Of a DNA stretch of 64,000 nucleotides, positions 55,280 through 62,042 are shown in pieces. Made by a program: the position numbers and the translations under genes. Below the pieces are notes generated by a model that saw only the letters and a list, made by a program, of their open reading frames with translations, ran no database searches and had not been told where the DNA came from. Positions within the stretch are counted from its first letter, which is position 1. The number at the start of each line of letters is the position of its first letter. Source of the stretch: Bacteroidota bacterium (GTDB taxonomy: Bacteria; Bacteroidota; Bacteroidia; UKL13-3); assembly GCA_027487835.1 (NCBI GenBank), contig JAIYCU010000033.1:109195-173194 (forward strand). Direction: 5' to 3'.

Positions 55280-56069
55280 ATAAATCGATATAAGCATCAG
55301 TGTTATCCGCACTTTCTACATGCTCGATAACCGGTTTGCCTTTTTGCTTTTTAATAAATTTGCTAACTTCAGGATCAATTTCTGCGCTGGCTTTAACCAA
55401 GGCATCTGCATGGGTAATACCACTCATGTATAGGTCGGAGCAGGTGGCATTAGCTAGGGAGGAAACTTGTTTATTGTCGATAGAGTTAAGACTGGCTTTT
55501 CTGCCAAATTCTTTCCCTAGGTTTTCATCAAATTGATTTTCAAAAATAGAATAAACCACTTTTGCATACCTAAAAACAGGCTCATCTTTGTAGATTGTTT
55601 TAAGATACAATGGAATTAGACTGGTCATCCAACCTTGACAATGAATAATGTCTGGCTGCCATCCTAATTTTTTAACAGTTTCTAATGCTCCTTTACAGAA
55701 AAAGATAGTTCTTTCATCGTTATCTCCATAGAATTCATTTTTCTCGTTGGTATAAACAAACTTTCGATGAAAATAATCCTCATTATCTAGGAAATAAACT
55801 TGCATTTTTGCTTCGGGAAGAGAAGCTACTTTGATAGTAAGTGGGTTGTCATTGTCATCAATTGTAATGTTAATTCCACTTAACCTTACAACTTCATGCA
55901 AACGATTTCGACGCTCATTAATACAACCAAATCTGGGCATTAAAACCCTAATTTCGTTGTCTTTTTCTTGAATCGCTTGCGGCAATACTCTTGCCAATTC
56001 ACCCACACTACTAACTTTTAGGAAAGGTGTCATTTCCGAAGAAATGTACAGAACTCTCTTTTTTGCCAT
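55251..56069 (-). CDS. Short glycogen/starch synthase-like protein (catalytic half only)
   Basis: 272 residues from the ATG at 56069. A start nine codons further upstream would fall inside the promoter box at 56094-56101, so the shorter form is preferred. It matches only the N-terminal glycosyltransferase-5 half of GlgA (KKRVLYISSEMTPFLKV, LMPRFGCINERRNRLHEV, VYFLDNEDYFHR, WQPDIIHCQGWMTSLIPLYL) and lacks the C-terminal GT-B half. The KTGGL-type ADP-glucose loop of true glycogen synthases is replaced by KVSSVGELA, so ordinary activity is doubtful. This short form beside panC and DUF4270 is a recurrent Bacteroidota arrangement. Its function is not known to me. Confidence 0.85.
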   Translation of the reverse strand: MAKKRVLYISSEMTPFLKVSSVGELARVLPQAIQEKDNEIRVLMPRFGCINERRNRLHEVVRLSGINITIDDNDNPLTIKVASLPEAKMQVYFLDNEDYFHRKFVYTNEKNEFYGDNDERTIFFCKGALETVKKLGWQPDIIHCQGWMTSLIPLYLKTIYKDEPVFRYAKVVYSIFENQFDENLGKEFGRKASLNSIDNKQVSSLANATCSDLYMSGITHADALVKASAEIDPEVSKFIKKQKGKPVIEHVESADNTDAYIDLYDSLLERQN

Positions 56070-56093
56070 ACACACAGAGTTTAAAAAAGTATG

Positions 56094-56101
56094 CAAAGTT
56101 A
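56094..56101 (-). promoter_or_regulatory. -7 box of the glycogen-synthase-like operon
   Basis: On the minus strand TAACTTTG matches the TAnnTTTG consensus. Transcription would start near 56087, about 18 bases before the ATG at 56069. No clear -33 TTTG is present. Confidence 0.5.
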
Positions 56102-56183
56102 CGCTAATCTTAAATTATTTCCTTAATATTCGCACCATTTATAAGGTAATAAATGTTTATATAACTGAAAACCAAAGTTTAAA

Positions 56184-57023
56184 GTGATTTTATTTAAGCA
56201 ACCAGAGGCCTTAAAACAGTTTTTAAGCTCACAAAAGGCACAAAATGTTAGTATTGGATTTGTTCCAACTATGGGCGCTTTGCACCAAGGGCATCTTTCT
56301 TTAATCGCAGAAGCCAAGTTGTCTTGCGATTTAGTGGTTAGCAGTATTTTTGTAAATCCAACTCAATTTAATAATCCAAAAGACTTAGAAACCTATCCAA
56401 GAACCATCCAATCTGATATCATAAAATTAATGAGCAGTGGTTGTGATGTTTTGTTTCATCCTGAGGAGACGGCTATGTATGCGCAAGGTGAAGAAAAACT
56501 TAGTTCAAAAGATTATGGATATTTTATTGATGTTTTAGAAGGTTCTAGCAGGCCAGGGCATTTTGATGGCGTAATTACCATTTTAACAAAATTGTTTAAC
56601 ATGGTTGATCCAAATCAAGTTTATTTTGGACAAAAAGATTACCAGCAGTGCATGGTTGTTGAAACGCTTATCCAGCGCCATTTTCCAGCTATTATTTTTA
56701 ATCGTTGTGCAATCGTGCGGGAAGAAGATGGCTTAGCAATGAGCAGTAGAAATACGCGTTTAAGTGTAGAAGAACGAAAGAAAGCGCCAGAAATTTATTC
56801 AGCCTTACAATTGGTTCAAACCGAATGGACCCAAGATGGATGGGAATTAGCGATGGAAAAAGCAAAGGGTGTGCTAAGCAAGGCTCCCTTTGAGTTGGAA
56901 TATCTTGAGGTATGTAAAACTGATACATTAGAGCCGTTGACTAGCTTTCAGAAATCTGTTGTTGTATTGGTAGCAGTGAATCTTGGAAAAACAAGATTAT
57001 TAGACAATTTGATAATTAATTAA
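56184..57023 (+). CDS. panC: Pantoate--beta-alanine ligase
   Basis: 279 residues (family 275-285). It joins pantoate and beta-alanine with ATP in pantothenate synthesis. Motifs: FVPTMGALHQGHLSLI (the HIGH-like HQGH), SIFVNPTQFNNPKDLE, SRPGHFDGVITILTKLFNMV, YFGQKDYQQ, and REEDGLAMSSRNTRLS. The start is a GTG at 56184, since no ATG precedes the conserved region. It is divergent from the glycogen-synthase-like gene. An exact dispersed-motif copy at 56811-56825 encodes LVQTE in a variable helix of the C-terminal domain, which argues that the motif is tolerated there rather than dictated by the protein. Confidence 0.97.
   Translation: MILFKQPEALKQFLSSQKAQNVSIGFVPTMGALHQGHLSLIAEAKLSCDLVVSSIFVNPTQFNNPKDLETYPRTIQSDIIKLMSSGCDVLFHPEETAMYAQGEEKLSSKDYGYFIDVLEGSSRPGHFDGVITILTKLFNMVDPNQVYFGQKDYQQCMVVETLIQRHFPAIIFNRCAIVREEDGLAMSSRNTRLSVEERKKAPEIYSALQLVQTEWTQDGWELAMEKAKGVLSKAPFELEYLEVCKTDTLEPLTSFQKSVVVLVAVNLGKTRLLDNLIIN
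56811..56825 (+). repeat. Dispersed 15-base motif, exact copy
   Basis: TTGGTTCAAACCGAA in panC, read as LVQTE. Confidence 0.85.
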
Positions 57024-57038
57024 ACCTTCATAGATTTG
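57008..57038 (+). promoter_or_regulatory. Promoter of the LUD/iron-sulfur gene
   Basis: TTTG (57008-57011), 19 bases, TAGATTTG (57031-57038): an exact match to the Bacteroidota TTTG-N19-TAnnTTTG consensus. Its -33 lies in the last codons of panC, and the downstream ATG is at 57064. The gene therefore has its own promoter despite being only 40 bases from panC. Confidence 0.75.
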
Positions 57039-57063
57039 ATTTTTTAAAAGTATAACCAAATTA

Positions 57064-58434
57064 ATGCGCCCATTTGAAGATTTTATTAAAGATTTTGATG
57101 CTAAAGACTTAAATGCCTATGAGTCGTCTTTGCGTATTATGAATCATTTAAATAATTCTAGAGAAAATGGCATAAAAAAGGCATTTAGTAATATAGAGTT
57201 GGCTAGGCAACGAGCTGCCTATACAAAGTGGAAGGTATCTGAAAATTTAGATAAATATTTAGTTGATTTTGAAGCTTCGGTGCTAAGAAAAGGAGGCAAA
57301 GTTTTATGGGCATACGATGCTGCTAATGCCCTACACGAAATTGAGCAAATCATAAATAAGGGAAAGGGAGGAAGGATTTTAAACAGTGAATCTTTCCTTG
57401 CCACAGAAATTGGTTTAGGTAGCTTTTTAAATAAGAAGAATCTTAAATGTGTTGATACCTCAATAACTTCCTATTTTCTTGATTTATTGGGAGAGTCAGC
57501 CTTCCATCCTATATTACCTGCTGCAAAAATTGAAAGAGAAGAGCTTTTAAAAAAACTTAATACCTCCATTAGGTCTTCCTTAGAGGCGGGAAATGAAGAG
57601 ATTTTAAGTGATGTGAGAGATGAACTTAGAAGAAAGTTTTTTGAGGCAGAAATTGGTATTGTAGAGGCTGATTTTATCATTGCGGATGCAGGAATGGTTG
57701 CTATTTCAGAAAATGAAGGTGATGCAAGGTTAAGTTTAACTTTTTCAAAGACAAATATTATATTAGCCTCTATAGACAAAATTCTCCCTAGTTTCAGCGA
57801 TTTAGAGCTGTTTTTGCCGCTTTTGGCTACACATTCTAATGGCCAATTTTTACCAGCATATGCTTCTATTCTTGGGCCACCAGCGCGTGATGAAACTGAA
57901 GTTAGCCCAGATTTTATTGTATTGTTGATAGATAATGGTCGCTCAAACATTGCAGCTAACCAAGAACAAAGACAAGGTTTATCTTGTATTGGCTGCGGTG
58001 CTTGTTATGATGTTTGCCCTGTTTTTGCAAATTCTACAGGCATGACTTCCTATCAAGGATCTTATGGCGGACCAATCGGACAGGTTTTAAATCCTTTGCA
58101 AAAGGGATTGGATCAATATAAACATTTAAGTTTTGCCTCCACTTTATGCGGTAAGTGCACGAGTGTTTGTCCAGTAAATATTGATTTGCATAACCATTTA
58201 CTTAGAAATAGGCATTTGAGTATTAAGCAAAATTTGGAAAAAACAGGTGAAAAGTTGGCTTGGTATACTTGGAAAAAATTGATGTTAAGCCGCAAAAATA
58301 TGAATAGGCCATTCGCTTTTAAATCATTTACCCTTAAACAATTTTTTAAGGATGAATGGGGTAATGATAGAGCATTTCCAAAATTGGCAGAAAAATCTTT
58401 CAACCAACTTTGGAAGGAGAAAATGGGATTATAG
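57064..58434 (+). CDS. LutB-like iron-sulfur protein with LUD domain
   Basis: 456 residues. The first 300 form a LUD domain (SFLATEIGLGSFL, EADFIIADAGMVAISENEGDARLSL read in parts, and the conserved LLATHSNGQ and ASILGPPARDETEVSPDF). Two [4Fe-4S] ferredoxin motifs follow: CIGCGACYDVCPVF near 309-322 and CGKCTSVCPVNI near 361-372. This matches the LutB subunit of the LutABC L-lactate oxidation complex. LutA and LutC are not adjacent, so they must be elsewhere if the complex exists. The last six bases overlap the end of the convergent MoxR gene. Confidence 0.9.
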   Translation: MRPFEDFIKDFDAKDLNAYESSLRIMNHLNNSRENGIKKAFSNIELARQRAAYTKWKVSENLDKYLVDFEASVLRKGGKVLWAYDAANALHEIEQIINKGKGGRILNSESFLATEIGLGSFLNKKNLKCVDTSITSYFLDLLGESAFHPILPAAKIEREELLKKLNTSIRSSLEAGNEEILSDVRDELRRKFFEAEIGIVEADFIIADAGMVAISENEGDARLSLTFSKTNIILASIDKILPSFSDLELFLPLLATHSNGQFLPAYASILGPPARDETEVSPDFIVLLIDNGRSNIAANQEQRQGLSCIGCGACYDVCPVFANSTGMTSYQGSYGGPIGQVLNPLQKGLDQYKHLSFASTLCGKCTSVCPVNIDLHNHLLRNRHLSIKQNLEKTGEKLAWYTWKKLMLSRKNMNRPFAFKSFTLKQFFKDEWGNDRAFPKLAEKSFNQLWKEKMGL

Positions 58435-59394
58435 CAGACCCTGAATAATTTTTTCTAAAGAAACATTTTCAGCCTCAGCCTTAAAATTTCTTATTAATCT
58501 GTGCTTAAGCACATTGACTGCAATTGCCTTTACATCTTCAATATCAGGTGAAAATTTACCTTTAATAAGTGCATGGCACTTTGCACCTAATATTAAAAAT
58601 TGACCCGCTCTGGGGCCTGCACCATATGCCAAAAAATCATTTGAAAGTGGGTGCGCCTGGCTCGTATTAGGTCTTGTTTTGCTTACCAAATTAACTGCGT
58701 ATTCAAGCACATTCTCAGGTACGGGAACCTTTCTTACGAGATTTTGATAATAGACAATTTCATGGCTTGTCATGATTTTATCTAATGTAAAACTTAAATT
58801 CTGTGTCGTTGTGCGCACTATTTCTATTTCTTCCTTAAGGCTTGGGTAATCTAAATAAATATTGAACATGAACCTGTCTAATTGCGCCTCTGGCAGGGGA
58901 TAGGTTCCTTCTTGTTCAATTGGGTTTTGTGTTGCGAGTACAAAAAATGGCTCTTCTAATTTATGAAATTTTCCTCCAACTGTAATGGACTTTTCTTGCA
59001 TAGCTTCTAGCAATGCCGCTTGCGTTTTTGGAGGTGTTCTATTTATTTCATCGGCCAATACAATATTGGCAAATAATGGACCCCGTATAAATTTAAACTC
59101 ACGTTTCTCGTCTAATATTTCAGATCCTGTAATATCACTGGGCATTAAATCTGGCGTAAATTGTATCCTACTAAACTTTAGGTCCAATACCTCAGCAATA
59201 GATTTAATCAGTAGGGTTTTGGCTAAACCAGGTAAACCAATAAGGAGAGAATGTCCATTGCAAAGAATTGAAATTAAAACGGCATCAACCACATCGTTTT
59301 GCCCAACAATTGCTTTTGCAATTTCATGTTTAAGTTTATTATATTTCTCTTGCAGCGCTTGAGCTGCTTCTTTATCATTATTAAATTGAATCAT
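58429..59394 (-). CDS. MoxR-family AAA+ ATPase
   Basis: A 321-residue AAA+ protein of the MoxR branch. Walker A is LLIGLPGLAKTLLIKS near residue 53, Walker B is ANIVLADEINRTPPKTQAALLEAMQE (read in two parts, near 110-135), sensor 1 is FVLATQNPIEQEGTYPLPEAQLDRF (in parts, near 150-175), and a sensor 2 region precedes GPRAGQFLILGAKCHAL. MoxR ATPases act as chaperones for maturation of large complexes, often with DUF58/VWA proteins; none is encoded nearby. It lies seven bases after the SurA-like gene, probably co-transcribed with it. Confidence 0.95.
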   Translation of the reverse strand: MIQFNNDKEAAQALQEKYNKLKHEIAKAIVGQNDVVDAVLISILCNGHSLLIGLPGLAKTLLIKSIAEVLDLKFSRIQFTPDLMPSDITGSEILDEKREFKFIRGPLFANIVLADEINRTPPKTQAALLEAMQEKSITVGGKFHKLEEPFFVLATQNPIEQEGTYPLPEAQLDRFMFNIYLDYPSLKEEIEIVRTTTQNLSFTLDKIMTSHEIVYYQNLVRKVPVPENVLEYAVNLVSKTRPNTSQAHPLSNDFLAYGAGPRAGQFLILGAKCHALIKGKFSPDIEDVKAIAVNVLKHRLIRNFKAEAENVSLEKIIQGLL

Positions 59395-59401
59395 TTACCA
59401 A

Positions 59402-60748
59402 TTATTTACTGCTTATCCACTTACTAAGTTGTATGCTGTTTCTATAAGAACCGTTGATTTGGATGTAAAACTCTTTTCTTGTTTTCTCAATCCATTTTTC
59501 TCTAGCTTGTTTTTGCTTTTTCTCAAAGGTTTGCGCTTGAAGTTTTTGATAGTCGTCTCTTAAGTTTGCCCTATGAGGTGGCACTTCACTTTTTAGATAA
59601 AACACCCTCCAAGCCTTTTTTTGTTCTGGGCCAGGCAAACTAAAAAGTTCAGGTTCCGAAATTTCACCTACCTTCATGTCTTGTGCATTGATGTTGAGTT
59701 CTTTCGATAAAATGTCAACAGGAATTCTGGTATTGCCTGTAACCATAGTACCTATAAAACCACCACTGCCTTTAGTTAAGTCATCTGTTGAATGTCTTTT
59801 TACTACAATTTCAAATGAAACCGAATCTAATTTGACTAAATTAACCAAACTATCTATTAAATTTTTTGCAAGTAAAATATCTGAAGGATAAATTTTAGGC
59901 ATAATTAGAATGTGGCGAGCATTTGCTTCTTCTCCTCTTCTTTGAATCCCTTGAATAATATGATAGCCATATTTTGTTTCAATAATTTTAGAAATGCTAT
60001 CTGGTTTTAACTTAAAGGCAGCACCTTCAAATTCGGGTACCATCATGCCTCTGCTAAAGAATCCTAAATCACCCCCTTTGGCTGCAGACATTCTATCATC
60101 TGAATAGATTAGTGCTAGGGTGCTAAATTTATCTCCGTCTTCAATAATTCGTCTTCTTAATTCTGCCACTTTTTCAAAGGCAATTTGCCTAGATTCCTTG
60201 CTTACCTTTGGTTCAATTACTAACTGTGCCAACTCAACTTCTGCCGAATAATAAGGAAGACTATCTTCAGGAATTTCATTGTAATAATTTTTCACATCAG
60301 TAGGTGTAACCTTTACATCCTTTAATATTTTAGCCATCATGGCTTGTGCCAATTGGTTATTTCTGATTTTCTCTCTATTAGCTGCCTTTATTTCTGATAT
60401 ACTTTTGCCATAAATTTCTTCCAGTTTTTTCTCGCCGCCATATTCTTGAGAGAAATATCGAATTCTCTCATCCAATTCGGCATCAATTCTCTCTTCATTA
60501 ACAGGCAAACTATCAATTTGTGCTTTGAGCACTAAAAGATTTTCAATTATTTTCTGCTCTAAAATGGCATAACGCAGTGAATCTCCTCCTTTGCCTAATT
60601 CGCGCATTGCCTGTTCATAGGCAAATTCAACCTCTGAGCGCAAAATAATTTTATCTGCCACAACGGCAACTATTTCATCAACAATTTGAGATTTTAAATT
60701 TGCTGATGTTACAAACATCAACAATAATATGATAGAAATTTTTTTCAT
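59402..60748 (-). CDS. SurA-like periplasmic peptidyl-prolyl isomerase
   Basis: 448 residues with a signal peptide (KKISIILLLMFVTSANLKSQ), an N-terminal SurA-type chaperone domain (EIVAVVADKIILRSEVEFAYEQ, split as EIVAVVADKIILRSE and VEFAYEQ), and two parvulin domains. The first (about 170-275) carries FSTLALIYSDDRMSAAKGG, LGFFSRGMMVPEFE and GYHIIQ; the second (about 280-390) carries ARHILIMPK and GGFIGTM. It is expected to chaperone outer-membrane and secreted proteins in the periplasm, which is relevant to the large exported proteins of this window (context inference). It lies between the threonine-synthase-like gene (36 bases upstream) and moxR (7 bases downstream). Confidence 0.93.
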   Translation of the reverse strand: MKKISIILLLMFVTSANLKSQIVDEIVAVVADKIILRSEVEFAYEQAMRELGKGGDSLRYAILEQKIIENLLVLKAQIDSLPVNEERIDAELDERIRYFSQEYGGEKKLEEIYGKSISEIKAANREKIRNNQLAQAMMAKILKDVKVTPTDVKNYYNEIPEDSLPYYSAEVELAQLVIEPKVSKESRQIAFEKVAELRRRIIEDGDKFSTLALIYSDDRMSAAKGGDLGFFSRGMMVPEFEGAAFKLKPDSISKIIETKYGYHIIQGIQRRGEEANARHILIMPKIYPSDILLAKNLIDSLVNLVKLDSVSFEIVVKRHSTDDLTKGSGGFIGTMVTGNTRIPVDILSKELNINAQDMKVGEISEPELFSLPGPEQKKAWRVFYLKSEVPPHRANLRDDYQKLQAQTFEKKQKQAREKWIEKTRKEFYIQINGSYRNSIQLSKWISSK

Positions 60749-60784
60749 CTGAGTAGGGCAAATATCTAATATGTTTGGTTTAAC

Positions 60785-61909
60785 TCAAGAATTAAATATG
60801 ATTTGATTGATTTTATCTGAACTTTTTAATCCATTGCCACTAAATAAACTAACAGTTTCGCTGCTATCTGCAGTATTTGCTGCATATTTTAATAAGCCAG
60901 CAATGGTAGCTGCTGAAGTTGGTTCAATAAAAAAACCTTTGGCGGCTAATTCTTTCCATGTAGCTCCAATTTCCTCCTCCTCTACGGAAATAAAGGTTCC
61001 TCCTGTCTTTTTAACGGCCTCCAACATCTGCTCTCCTCTTATTGGATCTGGAATTGCAATTCCTTCTGCTAACGTTTTATTTATCTTTTCCATTGGGTTC
61101 AAACCGAAAAATTTTCTGTATAGTGGATTACAGGCCGATGTTTGAACTGCTACTAATTTAGGCATTTGGCTAATGAGCCCCGATTCATACATTTCTGAAA
61201 ATCCAATATAACAACCTAGGAGTAACGTGCCATTTCCTGCTGGCAATACAACTGCTTTTGGAGCAATAAAATTTAGTTGCTCAATGAGTTCATAAGCAAA
61301 GGTTTTGGTTCCTTGAAAAAATACAGGATTGTAGCTATGACTGGCATATACTTTACCTTTTGCTGCTATTAAAGTTGCCTTTGCTGTTGCTGCCCTATCG
61401 CCCTCAATTTTTCTAATTTTTGCACCATATGCTTGCATCTGCAATATTTTGTTAGGAGCCGTATCCGCTGGTAAGAATATTTCACATGTAATTCCAGCCT
61501 GAGCAGCATAAGCGGCAATTGAAGCACCTGCATTTCCGCTGCTATCTTGCAAAATATGTTTAGCCCCCAGCATTTTTAAAAAACTTATCAGCACGGCGGC
61601 ACCTCTATCCTTATAACTTCCCGTTGGAAAGAGTTGATCTTGCTTGATTTTTGCCGTAAATCCATTCAAAAACGTGATTTCTACTAATGGGGTTATTGGT
61701 TCTCCTAAACTAACTAACTCTTTTGCCTCATTAAGTGGTAGAAATTCAAGGTAACGCCAAAGGGAAAATTTTTTTTGGTGAAATTTTTCTTGGCTTATTT
61801 TCGGTTTGAACCAAAGGTCCAATAATTCCCCATCATCTCCAATCCATTGATAAGCAGAAGTTTCGTAGGTTTTATTGCCTTTTGTATCTATAAAATAGAA
61901 ATTTGACAT
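60785..61909 (-). CDS. PLP-dependent threonine synthase-like enzyme
   Basis: 374 residues of the fold II PLP family. The cofactor lysine is in LFPTGSYKDRGAAVLIS near residue 100, the phosphate/substrate loop is SSGNAGASIAAYA near 124, GNGTLLLGCYIGF is near 227, and the C-terminal SGNGLKSSDKI is near 357. The GSYKDRGA motif and architecture point to threonine synthase (homoserine phosphate to threonine). It is shorter than many ThrC proteins and has no thrA or thrB beside it, so a diaminopropionate- or cysteate-type relative is possible. It contains two copies of the dispersed motif (61094 and 61800). Confidence 0.8.
   Translation of the reverse strand: MSNFYFIDTKGNKTYETSAYQWIGDDGELLDLWFKPKISQEKFHQKKFSLWRYLEFLPLNEAKELVSLGEPITPLVEITFLNGFTAKIKQDQLFPTGSYKDRGAAVLISFLKMLGAKHILQDSSGNAGASIAAYAAQAGITCEIFLPADTAPNKILQMQAYGAKIRKIEGDRAATAKATLIAAKGKVYASHSYNPVFFQGTKTFAYELIEQLNFIAPKAVVLPAGNGTLLLGCYIGFSEMYESGLISQMPKLVAVQTSACNPLYRKFFGLNPMEKINKTLAEGIAIPDPIRGEQMLEAVKKTGGTFISVEEEEIGATWKELAAKGFFIEPTSAATIAGLLKYAANTADSSETVSLFSGNGLKSSDKINQIIFNS
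61094..61108 (+). repeat. Dispersed motif, exact 13-base core
   Basis: TGGGTTCAAACCGAA: the 13-base core GGTTCAAACCGAA is exact. It encodes FGLNP on the minus strand in the threonine-synthase-like gene. Confidence 0.8.
61800..61814 (-). repeat. Dispersed 15-base motif, exact copy, reverse
   Basis: Plus strand TTCGGTTTGAACCAA. On the minus strand it encodes WFKPK, a third reading frame, 700 bases from the previous copy in the same gene. Confidence 0.85.
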
Positions 61910-62007
61910 CTTAATAATTTACAAATGAAAGTCTTAAACAATTACTAAAAAGTAATATTTTAGCAAATTATTATAATTCTTAAGAAAAAATTTAGTTCAA
62001 AGGCTAA

Positions 62008-62015
62008 TATCTTTG
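62008..62015 (+). promoter_or_regulatory. -7 box of the right-edge surface protein gene
   Basis: TATCTTTG matches TAnnTTTG and is followed by the ATG 28 bases later. No good -33 TTTG at the expected distance, so this is tentative. Confidence 0.4.
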
Positions 62016-62042
62016 GACACATAAAACAGAAAAACTATTGTT

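Noticed and set aside
56070..56096. Upstream Met for the glycogen-synthase-like protein
   Set aside because: The promoter -7 box overlaps this start, so transcripts would not contain it.
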